A stretch of DNA of 64,000 bases. Origin: [Flexibacter] sp. ATCC 35103. Lineage in GTDB: Bacteria > Bacteroidota > Bacteroidia > Flavobacteriales > Flavobacteriaceae. The first letter of the stretch is position 1; every line of letters starts with the position of its first letter. The notes beneath the pieces are model-generated. The model made no database searches, was not told where the DNA came from, and saw only the letters and a list, made by a program, of their open reading frames with translations. Where the stretch lies: assembly GCF_001975985.1 (NCBI RefSeq), contig NZ_MTQF01000001.1, forward strand, positions 268,979-332,978. Reading direction: 5' to 3'. Positions 23,541 to 31,690 of the stretch are shown piece by piece. A program made the position numbers and the translations under genes.

Positions 23541-25037
23541 ATGATCAACAAACCTACTCTTCAAAATCATAAAAAATTACTATTGCTATTTTTAATCCTT
23601 TTAAGCTTAACAGTAAATGCACAAATAGGAATTGGGACAACAACACCAAATGCAAGTTCTATTTTGGATGTTACCTCAACAACAAAAGGAATGCTAACAC
23701 CCAGAATGACTACTGCCCAAAGAAACGCCATTACTACACCCGCTGACGGATTAATGGTGTATGACACTGATTTAAAAGTATTTTACTATTACTCTGCAGG
23801 TACCTCAACATGGTTGCCAATTGTGAGCGGTTCACCAGGAAGAATCAATTTTAAGCGTATAAAATCTACAGATGTTTTGGCGACGGTTTTAGCTGCTGAA
23901 CTTGCTGCAGGCGGCGGATCAAAATATCTTTTAAGTTCTACTACTTTATATGAAATTAATGGTACGGTATCTTTTAATTTTCCTATTGATTTAAATAATG
24001 CTTATGTACAAGGATTAGATGCAAATGATGATATCATAATCAGACCTTCAGGAAATATTTTTGAAGGTGCGACCGGAGGAAGTATTCGAGGTGTAACTCT
24101 TATTGCTACAGCCGGAAATGTGTTTAACCTTAGCGGAGCAGCAACTCAAAACTTAATATTTAGAGATTGTATTGTAGCTAATTCTAATACGGTGGGTTCA
24201 ATATCAGGTTTTGGATTAGTATTTCTAAGCATTATTCAATTTTCAGGAAATACAAACGGAATAACCTATAACAACATTACACAGTTATTATTAAGCAATT
24301 TAGGATGGTTTGGTAATAATACAGGAACCTACGAAAAACTAACGGGAACTTTTATGTTGGTAGAAAAACAAGGCGGTTTTAGTCAGGTTGATGGCTCTGC
24401 TATAGGTTTTGATGTATCCGGAAACCCTACTGTAAGTGGCGATGCAGTATTAGAATCAGTTGTCTTTACTGGTACAAATGCTACAGGTTATGTGAAACCT
24501 TATACCGCAGGAGGAATTTATACAGGATATAATTTTACCAATAGCTGGAATGTGCGATCTGCCGGAATACCAACAGAAGCAGATGCAAGTGCTGTTGGAG
24601 ATTTTTCTATGGATTATATCGTTGGTTCTGGTGCCAGTACTGTATTTAACACCTCTAATCCTAGTAATATTACAAAAGTACTTGGAACTTCAGCATCGTA
24701 TAATTTATTTAGATTTGCGCTTGATGCAATTCCAAACGCCAATAACAGATTACGATATATGGGTAAAAAGAAAAGAATTTTTCAGCTAGCAGGTTCTATC
24801 TCTTTTCAGGTTACAAACGCAGGAACTTATATCATTTATGTTGCTAAAAACGGAACTCCTTTAACACAATATAAAATTTACGGAAAAGGTTTGCAGGCAC
24901 TTGATATTGTTGTACTTCCGTTGAATGCATCATTTGAATTATCAAATAATGATTATATCGAAGTATATGCACAGCGTTATACCGGAGGTATTACAGATGG
25001 TATTATAACGCCAAATATGACTGTGACTATCAAATAA
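23541..25037 (+). CDS. Exported tail-fibre-like / surface repeat protein
   Basis: Secreted protein of 498 residues with a signal peptide (LLLLFLILLSLTVNA-Q). Directly after it comes IGIGTTTPNASSILDV...GMLTPRMTTAQRNAI, a signature of many exported Bacteroidota proteins that resemble phage tail-fibre stems. The middle is Gly- and Asn-rich and probably beta-helical. The end (YIIYVAKNGTPL, NDYIEVYAQRYTG) resembles a C1q/TNF-like beta-sandwich head. There is no T9SS domain, unlike its upstream neighbour. It probably belongs to the same surface cluster, 46 bases behind it. An adhesive or structural role is inferred. Confidence 0.75.
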   Translation: MINKPTLQNHKKLLLLFLILLSLTVNAQIGIGTTTPNASSILDVTSTTKGMLTPRMTTAQRNAITTPADGLMVYDTDLKVFYYYSAGTSTWLPIVSGSPGRINFKRIKSTDVLATVLAAELAAGGGSKYLLSSTTLYEINGTVSFNFPIDLNNAYVQGLDANDDIIIRPSGNIFEGATGGSIRGVTLIATAGNVFNLSGAATQNLIFRDCIVANSNTVGSISGFGLVFLSIIQFSGNTNGITYNNITQLLLSNLGWFGNNTGTYEKLTGTFMLVEKQGGFSQVDGSAIGFDVSGNPTVSGDAVLESVVFTGTNATGYVKPYTAGGIYTGYNFTNSWNVRSAGIPTEADASAVGDFSMDYIVGSGASTVFNTSNPSNITKVLGTSASYNLFRFALDAIPNANNRLRYMGKKKRIFQLAGSISFQVTNAGTYIIYVAKNGTPLTQYKIYGKGLQALDIVVLPLNASFELSNNDYIEVYAQRYTGGITDGIITPNMTVTIK

Positions 25038-25060
25038 ATAAATAAATAAATAAATAAATA
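25032..25060. repeat. AAAT tetranucleotide microsatellite at a stop codon
   Basis: Seven AAAT units run from the last sense codon and TAA stop (25035-25037) to the terminator. Slippage would change only the spacing to the terminator, because the first unit already contains the stop. Confidence 0.9.
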
Positions 25061-25096
25061 AAGCAGCCGTATCGATAAAGAGACGGCTGCTTTTAT
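25061..25096. terminator. Bidirectional terminator between convergent genes
   Basis: AAGCAGCCGT (25061-25070) pairs with ACGGCTGCTT (25083-25092) around a 12-base loop. A T-run follows on the plus strand. It separates the surface cluster from the convergent quinone reductase gene. Confidence 0.85.
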
Positions 25097-25120
25097 TTAA
25101 AATACAAACTAAATTGTTTA

Positions 25121-26134
25121 TTATAACTTAATTGCAATTTTTCCAATCGTTTTGCCAGATTCAAGCAATTCATGCGCTTTTTTAAAATTATCTGCTGTAA
25201 GCCCAATAAAAGTTTCTTTTAAAGTTGTTTTTAGCGTTCCATCATCCAGAAGATCAGCAATTTTATTCAGGATATTGTGTTGTTCCTGAATATCATCAGT
25301 TTCAAACATAGAACGTGTGTACATTAACTCCCAGGAAAATGAGGCGCTTTTGTTTTTTAGTTTATTTAGAGCCACAGGATCACTGCTTCCGGTAATCGAT
25401 GCAATATGTCCCTGAGGTTTAATTAATTCGACCATTGCATCCCAATACGAATTTGTATCTACAAAGTCCAGAATAAAATCTACGTATTCAAATCCGGCTT
25501 CTCTCACTGAGCTAATTAAATCTTTGTGATTCACTACAAAATCAGCACCTTGCTGTTTGCACCAATCCATAGTTTCCGGACGCGAAGCAGTTGCAATAAC
25601 CGTTAATCCGGCAACTTTTTTTGCCAGTTGAATTGCGATTGAACCCACTCCTCCGGCACCGCCAATGATTAAAATAGATTTACCTTTGTCTTTTTCAGGA
25701 TCGATCCTAATACGATCAAATAATATTTCCCAGGCCGTTAAACCTGTCAAAGGTATTGCTGCAGCTTCTTCAATACTTAGCGATGTTGGTTTTTTGCCCA
25801 CAATTCGTTCATCAATAATCTGATATTCAGCATTGCTTCCTTGTTTTGTAATATCTCCTGCATAAAATACGGGATCACCTACCTCGAACAAACGCACCTT
25901 TTCTCCTACTGCTTCGACAATTCCTACTGCATCCCAGCCAATAATTTTTGGAGTATCGAGTATCGTATCTTTTGCACTATTCTGGCGAATTTTATAATCA
26001 ACCGGATTAACAGATACAGCACTAATTTTTACCAATAAATCACCTGCGCCCGGAATTGGCTTTTGAGTTTCAAATTCTATAAAACTCTCTTTTTCAGTTA
26101 TGGACAATGATGTTTTGAATCCTATAGCTTTCAT
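25121..26134 (-). CDS. Zinc-independent quinone oxidoreductase / MDR-family dehydrogenase
   Basis: NAD(P)H-dependent medium-chain reductase of the zeta-crystallin/Qor type, 337 residues. It starts at MKAIGFKTSLS; the frame remains open upstream to 26179, but the -7 box at 26163-26170 excludes that part. The GroES-like half holds LLVKISAVSVNPVDYKIR. The Rossmann half has the nucleotide motif GGAGGVGSIAIQLAK. The zinc-ligand cysteines of alcohol dehydrogenases are not seen. Substrates are probably quinones or enones. It is followed on the same strand, after a terminator, by an NmrA-like reductase, which suggests an electrophile detoxification region with the HxlR regulator at 27259. Confidence 0.9.
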   Translation of the reverse strand: MKAIGFKTSLSITEKESFIEFETQKPIPGAGDLLVKISAVSVNPVDYKIRQNSAKDTILDTPKIIGWDAVGIVEAVGEKVRLFEVGDPVFYAGDITKQGSNAEYQIIDERIVGKKPTSLSIEEAAAIPLTGLTAWEILFDRIRIDPEKDKGKSILIIGGAGGVGSIAIQLAKKVAGLTVIATASRPETMDWCKQQGADFVVNHKDLISSVREAGFEYVDFILDFVDTNSYWDAMVELIKPQGHIASITGSSDPVALNKLKNKSASFSWELMYTRSMFETDDIQEQHNILNKIADLLDDGTLKTTLKETFIGLTADNFKKAHELLESGKTIGKIAIKL

Positions 26135-26162
26135 ATTTATAATTTTTAAGGTTGTAATATTA

Positions 26163-26170
26163 CAAAGATA
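26163..26170 (-). promoter_or_regulatory. TAnnTTTG -7 box of the quinone reductase gene
   Basis: On the minus strand TATCTTTG matches the consensus 28 bases before the chosen ATG at 26134. It decides the start against longer versions. Confidence 0.6.
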
Positions 26171-26260
26171 ACAGCTCATTGAATTTTATAAATGGTATAA
26201 GTTGATCGTATATCTGTATAATTTTGTCAACGTGAAATCATTTACTTTTAGAAACAAAAA

Positions 26261-26290
26261 AAAAGCTGATTTTACAATCAGCTTTTTTTA
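26261..26290 (-). terminator. Terminator of the NmrA-like reductase gene
   Basis: AAAAGCTGATT pairs with AATCAGCTTTT around a four-base loop, with long A/T flanks on both sides. It ends the gene at 26297 on the minus strand. Confidence 0.85.
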
Positions 26291-26296
26291 TAAAAA

Positions 26297-27175
26297 TTAG
26301 AATTTAGCAGCAAATTCCTTTGCAAAATCTTCCAGTTTAATCTTGCCTTCAACAGAGAAAGTATTGCTTAAAAAGTGTGCCTGAATTTTACCGCTTCTTA
26401 AACCTGAACCCATTTCCTGATATAATCCAGCAATTTCTTCCGGTAATCCGGCTTGTTTCATTCCGCCAAGAGATTGCTCATCAGTAAATTCAATCCAAGG
26501 TAATTCCGGTTTATCAATTGCTTCCCCTAAAACTTTTGCCACATCACTTGCCGTGCGAACGTCACTTATAATGTAACGTACATTTTTACCTGAAGGTGTT
26601 TTTTGCAATTCTTCAGCAACCGCATCGGCAATATCTTCCGGATGTACAAAAGGAATCGTTGCTGTCGCTGGATAATTAGACCCAATAATTCCCCCACCTT
26701 TTATCATAGGCACATCATTATACAAATTCGTGAAGAAAAATCCGGCACGTAAAAAAGTAATCGATACGTTTTCTAGTGTTTCGTATATTTTCTCGATATT
26801 ATAAAGCCCTGCAATTGGACCATTCCCTGTTGGTAAATCTGCACCAATACTACTTAGCATTACCACACGCTTTACTCCTGCTCCTTTTATAGCTTCTGCT
26901 AAAGCTTTACCGGCAGTTGTTGTATTGGCAATAATATTCGATCCTCCTAAATTTGGCGGAGTCATAGCAAAAATAGCATCAGCTTCTGCAAAGGCATTTT
27001 TTAAAAAAGCAACATCATTTACAGAACCTATTACTGCTTTTGCGCCTAAAGCTTCGATAGCTTCAACTCTGTCTTTATTGCTGCTAATTACCGTTACATC
27101 GTGTCCTGATGCGATTAATTTTGTGGTTAAAGGTTTTCCAATATTTCCTAATGAACCTGAGATTGTAATTTTCAT
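26297..27175 (-). CDS. NmrA-like NAD(P)-binding reductase (atypical SDR)
   Basis: Cytosolic atypical short-chain dehydrogenase, 292 residues. The N-terminal cofactor motif ITISGSLGNIGKPLTTKLI has the GxxGxxG pattern. DAIFAMTPPNLGGS and VKRVVMLSSIGAD are conserved in the NmrA/QorB group, and IPFVHPEDIADAVAEEL is the typical later motif. No canonical YxxxK pair is evident. Such proteins act as NAD(P)H:quinone reductases or redox sensors. It is divergent from an HxlR regulator across overlapping promoters, the standard layout for a regulator and its target. Induction by electrophiles or quinones is inferred. Confidence 0.88.
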   Translation of the reverse strand: MKITISGSLGNIGKPLTTKLIASGHDVTVISSNKDRVEAIEALGAKAVIGSVNDVAFLKNAFAEADAIFAMTPPNLGGSNIIANTTTAGKALAEAIKGAGVKRVVMLSSIGADLPTGNGPIAGLYNIEKIYETLENVSITFLRAGFFFTNLYNDVPMIKGGGIIGSNYPATATIPFVHPEDIADAVAEELQKTPSGKNVRYIISDVRTASDVAKVLGEAIDKPELPWIEFTDEQSLGGMKQAGLPEEIAGLYQEMGSGLRSGKIQAHFLSNTFSVEGKIKLEDFAKEFAAKF

Positions 27176-27203
27176 ATCTAATTTATTTTTTTATTATCTG
27201 TAA

Positions 27204-27238
27204 CAAAGGTATATTTGTACTTACTTTTATACAAGTAC
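27204..27238. promoter_or_regulatory. Overlapping divergent promoters with an HxlR operator candidate
   Basis: On the minus strand TACCTTTG (27211-27204) and on the plus strand TATATTTG (27210-27217) are both TAnnTTTG boxes and share two base pairs. Directly downstream on the plus side, GTACTT and AAGTAC form a 6-bp dyad around ten bases ending at 27238. A dimeric HxlR regulator bound there would cover both promoters. Confidence 0.55.
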
Positions 27239-27258
27239 TTACCCTAAAGTATGCGCAA

Positions 27259-27642
27259 ATGACAGCAATCAAAGAATCATCGACAATACAGGAAAATAAG
27301 CAATATGCTTTAGAAAAATGCCCTGTAACATATGTAATGGAAAAAATTGGAGGATACTGGAAACCCATTATTATCTACCATCTTTCTGGCGGAAGCAAAC
27401 GTTATAGCGAACTAAAAAGAGCGATTCCTGCGGTAACAGAAAAAATGCTGATTCAGCATTTAAAACAACTCGAAGCAGACAATCTTGTTATTAGAGAAGC
27501 AAAACCTGTTGTACCTCCTTATGTAACCTATAGATTAAGCAATGCCGGAAATGGTTTGATGCCGGTTATTGAAGCCATGGCAACCTGGGCTTTTAAAGAT
27601 AAAGAAAACGGATTTACCCAATCTTCGCAAAATCATGAATAA
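27259..27642 (+). CDS. HxlR-family winged-helix regulator
   Basis: DNA-binding regulator of 127 residues. CPVTYVMEKIGGYWKPIIIYHL is the classical HxlR opening, with one conserved Cys that in related proteins senses quinones or electrophiles. The winged helix continues with RYSELKRAIPAVTEKMLIQHLKQLEADNLV, and the C-terminal helix is the dimer interface. It probably represses the divergent NmrA-like reductase and itself through the dyad near its promoter. A DoxX gene follows 85 bases on. Confidence 0.93.
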   Translation: MTAIKESSTIQENKQYALEKCPVTYVMEKIGGYWKPIIIYHLSGGSKRYSELKRAIPAVTEKMLIQHLKQLEADNLVIREAKPVVPPYVTYRLSNAGNGLMPVIEAMATWAFKDKENGFTQSSQNHE

Positions 27643-27727
27643 GCGACATTATAATTTTAAAACATAATGAAGCCCTTCACGGCAAATTCTCTGAGATCTT
27701 TCTATTTTTATGTAAAAATACATCCAC

Positions 27728-28159
27728 ATGAAAAACATATCAATACCACAAGCAGGTTTAATTTTACGAATAGTACTGGGAATCACAATGCTTTCAGCCG
27801 TTGCAGATCGTTTTGGACTTTGGGGCGCTCCAGGTGATCCGGGAGTAGCATGGGGAAACTGGGAAAATTTTATTGCCTACACCCAAACCCTGAACCCTTT
27901 TGTAAGCAAACCTATTGCCGGAATATTAGGCATTTTAGCAACATCGTTTGAAATTGTATTTGGTATTTTATTAATCATAGGATTCAAAACCAGAATCATA
28001 GCTCTAGGAACTTCGGCATTAATGTTCCTTTTTGCACTTAGCATGGCAATTTCAGTTTCGATAAAAGCACCTTTTGATTATTCGGTTTTAACAAGTTCTG
28101 CCGCCGCATTATTGCTTGCTGCAATTGGTAAAACTTCTTTTTCTGTAGACAATAAATAA
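27728..28159 (+). CDS. DoxX-family membrane protein
   Basis: Integral membrane protein of 143 residues with four predicted helices. LILRIVLGITMLSAVADRFG is helix 1; later helices are PIAGILGILATSFEIVFGILLIIGF, ALGTSALMFLFALSMAI and VLTSSAAALLLAAIG. The acidic residue after GILATSFEI is typical of DoxX. The exact role of DoxX proteins is poorly known; several are linked to thiol or oxidative stress. It follows an HxlR gene, which supports an electrophile stress function. Confidence 0.87.
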   Translation: MKNISIPQAGLILRIVLGITMLSAVADRFGLWGAPGDPGVAWGNWENFIAYTQTLNPFVSKPIAGILGILATSFEIVFGILLIIGFKTRIIALGTSALMFLFALSMAISVSIKAPFDYSVLTSSAAALLLAAIGKTSFSVDNK

Positions 28160-28184
28160 ATTGGAATATTTTTTTGATTAGAAG

Positions 28185-28258
28185 CTAATCCGGCCATCCG
28201 CTATATCTTTTCCTGCCTAAAGAAGGCAGCAAAAGGATGTCGCTCCTGTCCGGGCTAG
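28185..28258. repeat. Conserved-looking hairpin element
   Basis: An inner hairpin CTTTT-C-CTGCCT / AGGCAG-C-AAAAG with loop AAAGA is perfect except for a symmetric C:C. An outer pairing CTAATCCGG / CCGGGCTAG encloses it. The intervening arms CCATCCGCTATAT and GATGTCGCTCCTGT are partly complementary. It is a GC-rich island of 74 bases in AT-rich DNA, with the appearance of the dispersed structured elements common in Flavobacterium intergenic regions. A link to the Flavo-1 RNA family is possible but unverified. It could also terminate the DoxX transcript. Confidence 0.6.
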
Positions 28259-28419
28259 GAAATATATTTTCATAACATATTTTGGAATTAAGAAAGACCA
28301 ATTACTACAAAGAACTATCAATGAGTATTTTATAAAAAAAAATTGAGAATAATGTAAATGATTAAAATCTTAAACGGCTAATTTTGAAGTAATTAATTAT
28401 TAACGAAATAATAAAAATT

Positions 28420-28638
28420 ATGAAAACTCTATTCAAAACCAAAATTGCATTTCTTTTTATTTTAATTGGACTTGCGTTTTCCTGCAAGAAAAACGAACCC
28501 GTTCCGGCAGATACAGATACTTATGTGGATTCGACTGAAACAGCCATTGACAGCGTAAATACCACTGTAGACAGTAGCGCAGTACTTGTTGATACAGCAA
28601 CTGTAAAAAAAGATTCGATCACAAAGATTAAAAAATAG
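28420..28638 (+). CDS. Small Asp/Thr/Val-rich lipoprotein
   Basis: Lipoprotein of 72 residues. The signal FLFILIGLAFSC ends in a lipobox with Cys22, followed by KKNEP, a charged linker. The mature 50 residues are low-complexity, with repeated D-S/T-V/A units (DTDTYVDSTETAIDSVNTT). No enzyme motif is visible. Such short lipoproteins are common in Flavobacterium and probably sit in the cell envelope. It is isolated between the hairpin element and the DUF6934 gene. Confidence 0.75.
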   Translation: MKTLFKTKIAFLFILIGLAFSCKKNEPVPADTDTYVDSTETAIDSVNTTVDSSAVLVDTATVKKDSITKIKK

Positions 28639-28780
28639 ATTTGAATGCTGTATTGTATAATACAGATCATTATTTTATAAAACTCTGTCATATGTTTATG
28701 ATGGAGTTTTTTATTTTATCTAGATTAAAAAGAAAGATTTAACTTATTAAAATTGTATTTTCGTTAATTAATTTTAATTG

Positions 28781-29254
28781 ATGGATTATCCAAAATATGA
28801 TTTAAAGGCAAATTCAAATTCTACGATTTTTGAATTTATAAGCTCAGGGACACAAGGAGATATTCTTAAAGTAATTAAATATACTTTAATGCAAAATCCC
28901 GAAATTGTAAATCTGGGTTTTGGAGATAAAATTAATATCAATGAGAATATGGGAACTTTTGATATTGATGATGTTAATATAACTGATAATGGTGATCGGA
29001 ATATTATATTAGCAACCGTTGCAAATGCAACTTATATTTTTACAGAACTCTATCCTGATAAATTTATTTTTTTCTCAGGTAGTTGCAAGATTAGAACCAG
29101 ACTATATAGAATTGCAATTTCAAGCAATTATACTGAATTAGTAAAAACTTTCTTTATCTTTGGTATATTACAAAATTCTCATACAGGAAAATATTATAAT
29201 GTATCTTTTAGAAAAGATATAAATTTTATTGGATTTTTAATTAAAAGGAAATGA
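28781..29254 (+). CDS. DUF6934-like protein
   Basis: Cytosolic protein of 157 residues from ATG 28781; a TTG one codon upstream is the only alternative. The string FEFISSGTQGDILKVIKYT, then VNLGFGDK, DDVNITDNGD, ILATVANATYIF and GSCKIRTRLYRIAI match the conserved layout of DUF6934 proteins as I remember them. No biochemical function is known to me. Its stop is followed after two bases by the ATG of a 54-codon ORF, so the two are translationally coupled. The pair ends at a strong terminator. A toxin-antitoxin-like or accessory module is possible from size and coupling, but nothing in the sequence proves it. Confidence 0.7.
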   Translation: MDYPKYDLKANSNSTIFEFISSGTQGDILKVIKYTLMQNPEIVNLGFGDKININENMGTFDIDDVNITDNGDRNIILATVANATYIFTELYPDKFIFFSGSCKIRTRLYRIAISSNYTELVKTFFIFGILQNSHTGKYYNVSFRKDINFIGFLIKRK

Positions 29255-29256
29255 TA

Positions 29257-29421
29257 ATGAAAAATTTAGATAAAAAAATAACTGGAAATAAAAATCTTTC
29301 AAAGATTAACTCGACTGTATCCACTGACAAAAAATTAGATCAAATTAAAAACGTAAATTTTGTTTCAAATAAAATAGAAGAAGTAAATAAGATCGTAAAT
29401 AAATTGGAATTAACTTTTTAA
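29257..29421 (+). CDS. Small 54-residue protein coupled to the DUF6934 gene
   Basis: The ORF begins with ATG two bases after the stop of the DUF6934-like gene. It encodes a polar, Lys/Asn-rich peptide, MKNLDKKITGNKNLSK to EEVNKIVNKLELTF. The last 25 residues have a heptad-like pattern of V, I and L (VNFVSNKIEEVNKIVNKLEL) and could form a coiled coil. A shared terminator lies ten bases on. I know no family for it. Coupling, an intact frame and the coiled-coil end argue for a real gene. Confidence 0.55.
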   Translation: MKNLDKKITGNKNLSKINSTVSTDKKLDQIKNVNFVSNKIEEVNKIVNKLELTF

Positions 29422-29430
29422 ATAACATAT

Positions 29431-29453
29431 AAAAGGAGCTTTAAGCTCCTTTT
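29431..29453. terminator. Bidirectional terminator between convergent genes
   Basis: AAAAGGAGCTT and AAGCTCCTTTT form an 11-bp near-perfect palindrome around one base. A and T runs flank it, so it serves the DUF6934 pair and the convergent Crp/Fnr gene. Confidence 0.85.
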
Positions 29454-29512
29454 ATATGTATCCTACTTCTTCAAGATTTCTCCGTTTTATAGCCTGAGAA
29501 ATTATTATAAAA

Positions 29513-30094
29513 CTATCCTAATCTTTTTCTAATCCTGCTAAGCGACTGACTCGTAATCCCCAGGTAAGAAGCAATATGATACAAAGCAATGCGATTTAAA
29601 ATTTCAGGCTGTTCTGTTTGCAATTTAGTATAACGCTGTTCTACCGTATTAAAAAGAAGCGCTTCCATTCTGGATTGCGCGTAGATAAAAAATAATTCTG
29701 CTAAAACCCTTCCTGTATTTGCCCAGCCTTTATTGACATCATATAAGTTCTGAAGGTCTTTATATTTTATAGCATACAACTCTGAATCCTCCAGGGCTTC
29801 GACATAATAAACACAAGGATATTGATATACAAAACTGGCAAAAGACACAATAAATTGACCTTCTGAAAAGAAAAACATATTTCGATCTTCCATTGCTTTT
29901 TCATCATAATAATAGATTCTAAAAATACCTTTCCGTATAAAACCTAGATCAGAACATACAAAATTTTGCATATTAAAAAACTCCCCTTTTTTAATTGTTC
30001 TCGTATACCAATATTGATTTCCCTTTTCAAAATCCGGTGTAGAAAGATTGGAGAAATTATGCAAAAAATCAAATAATACTTTTTTATCATCCAT
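29513..30094 (-). CDS. Crp/Fnr-family transcriptional regulator
   Basis: Regulator of 193 residues. Residues 20-120 form a cNMP-like beta-roll (TIKKGEFFNMQN, LGFIRKGIFRIYYYDE, EGQFIVSFASFV). A long dimer helix follows. The C-terminal HTH (IALYHIASYLGITSQSLSRIRKRL) carries the recognition helix. It has two Cys residues but no Fe-S cluster pattern, and the cAMP-binding RxS motif is absent, so it is a member of the large Bacteroidota Crp/Fnr group without a known ligand. It lies 57 bases downstream of the peroxiredoxin gene on the same strand. Confidence 0.9.
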   Translation of the reverse strand: MDDKKVLFDFLHNFSNLSTPDFEKGNQYWYTRTIKKGEFFNMQNFVCSDLGFIRKGIFRIYYYDEKAMEDRNMFFFSEGQFIVSFASFVYQYPCVYYVEALEDSELYAIKYKDLQNLYDVNKGWANTGRVLAELFFIYAQSRMEALLFNTVEQRYTKLQTEQPEILNRIALYHIASYLGITSQSLSRIRKRLG

Positions 30095-30151
30095 AGAGAA
30101 ACAGGTAAACCCAGCTTTAGTAAACCGGGTTTAAAAGTATGTAATAAAGTA

Positions 30152-30610
30152 TTACTTTGCTTGTTTTAAAAAATCCAATACTTCTTTTGCATGTGCAGCG
30201 CCTTTGAAAAAATCCCTGAATTTATAAATTACAATTCCCTCGCTGTTTAGAACAAAAGTTTCTCTACCCGTTAAAAACAATGCCTTTTTTACTCCAAATT
30301 GCCTGATTACTTTATTTCCGGGGTCACTTAATAATTTAAAGGGTAATCTGTTTTTTTCGGCAAAAGTTTTATGGCTTTCTATACTTGCTCCATTAATTCC
30401 TAAAACCTGTATGCCCGCATCTGTAAAATCCTGAAAACTGTCACGAAAAGCGCAAGCTTCTTTTGTACAGACACCACTTTCATCTTTTGGATAAAAATAA
30501 ATTACAGTTGTACTGCCTGTAATATCCGTACTGCTGTCAAATTTATTTCCGTTTTGGTCTTGAAGGGTAAAATATGGTATTTTATCTCCTACTTTTAATT
30601 CGTTTATCAT
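30152..30610 (-). CDS. bcp: Thioredoxin-dependent peroxiredoxin (BCP/PrxQ)
   Basis: Cytosolic thiol peroxidase that reduces H2O2 and alkyl hydroperoxides, 152 residues. The peroxidatic Cys48 lies in SGVCTKEACAF, with resolving Cys53 five residues on, the hallmark of PrxQ with an intramolecular disulfide. The surrounding VIYFYPKDES and a later LLSDPGNKVIRQFGV are family motifs. It is transcribed towards the Crp/Fnr gene and may share its transcript, so peroxide control through that regulator is possible but unproven. AAACCC/GGGTTT at 30107-30132 could form a weak hairpin between them. Confidence 0.95.
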   Translation of the reverse strand: MINELKVGDKIPYFTLQDQNGNKFDSSTDITGSTTVIYFYPKDESGVCTKEACAFRDSFQDFTDAGIQVLGINGASIESHKTFAEKNRLPFKLLSDPGNKVIRQFGVKKALFLTGRETFVLNSEGIVIYKFRDFFKGAAHAKEVLDFLKQAK

Positions 30611-30853
30611 TTTATTTTAGTTTAAATTTTATACTGCAAATTTGATTCGAAATAAAACTGACCGAATTAACTTAAGTTAATTAATATTCAAAAAAAGCAA
30701 TTTTACAAAACACAAATACTTCTATCATACTGGTTATAAAAGTCTTATTTTGATTTAAAAATAACTCATCTCATTTTTAAGGTATTATTAAGGTCGTAAT
30801 TTTTCCAGAAACTAATATCAATTCGTAAATTAGCCATAATAAAATTTATCCGA

Positions 30854-31690
30854 ATGACAGTACTTACATTTACCCTGATTATGATTCTTGGTGCTTTTTT
30901 AGCAGGTTTTATTGGTTCATTATCAGGCTTGGGTGGCGGAATTATCATAATTCCCCTTTTAACAGTCATTCTTGGCGTTGATATACATTACGCAATTGGT
31001 GCGGCTTTAGTTTCAGTAATTGCAACCTCATCAGGTTCTGCCGCTGCTTATGTCAGGGAAGGAATCACCAACATGAGATTGGGAATTTTTCTCGAGATTG
31101 CTACAACAATTGGTGCGGTTTGCGGAGCTTTACTTTCTACCATTGCGCCTACTTCATTCATTGCCGTATTATTTGGACTTACCTTAATTTTCTCTGCTAT
31201 TAATTCGCTTCGAAAAAAAGAAGAACATATTGTTTTACAATCAAGTCCTCTGGCTAAAAAACTGAGATTAGAAGGAACTTATCCTTCGCACGATGGAGAA
31301 GTAATTAGTTACGGAACCAAAAATGTAGTTGGCGGTTTTGGCATGATGGGAATTGCGGGTATGATGTCCGGATTATTGGGGATTGGTTCCGGGGCTTTTA
31401 AAGTAATTGCAATGGATAATATTATGAGGATTCCGTTTAAAGTTTCTACCACAACCAGTAATTTTATGATGGGCGTTACTGCAATGGCTAGTTCTGTAAT
31501 CTACATTCAAAAAGGATATATCGAACCCGGAATTTGTATGCCAGTTGTCATTGGTGTTTTATTTGGCGCAATGGCAGGAGCAAAAGTGCTGGTAAAAACA
31601 AACCCTAAAAAACTAAGAATATTTTTTGCATGCCTGATTTTTGTGCTTGCAGTAAACATGATATACAACGGAATTAATGGAAAAATCTAA
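30854..31690 (+). CDS. TauE/SafE-family sulfite or anion exporter
   Basis: Inner-membrane transporter of 278 residues with about eight helices. GAFLAGFIGSLSGLGGGIII and GMMGIAGMMSGLLGIGSGAF are the two internally repeated TauE signature segments, each with the conserved glycine-rich turn. The substrate may be sulfite, sulfoacetate or another small organosulfur anion; the sequence does not say. It overlaps the following DUF1634 gene by 14 bases. That pairing is a common conserved unit, so the two products probably act as one transporter. Confidence 0.9.
   Translation: MTVLTFTLIMILGAFLAGFIGSLSGLGGGIIIIPLLTVILGVDIHYAIGAALVSVIATSSGSAAAYVREGITNMRLGIFLEIATTIGAVCGALLSTIAPTSFIAVLFGLTLIFSAINSLRKKEEHIVLQSSPLAKKLRLEGTYPSHDGEVISYGTKNVVGGFGMMGIAGMMSGLLGIGSGAFKVIAMDNIMRIPFKVSTTTSNFMMGVTAMASSVIYIQKGYIEPGICMPVVIGVLFGAMAGAKVLVKTNPKKLRIFFACLIFVLAVNMIYNGINGKI

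Noticed and set aside
30107..30132. AAACCC/GGGTTT hairpin as a terminator between peroxiredoxin and Crp/Fnr genes
   Set aside because: Pairing is interrupted and there is no T-run on the minus strand, so a shared transcript is as likely.
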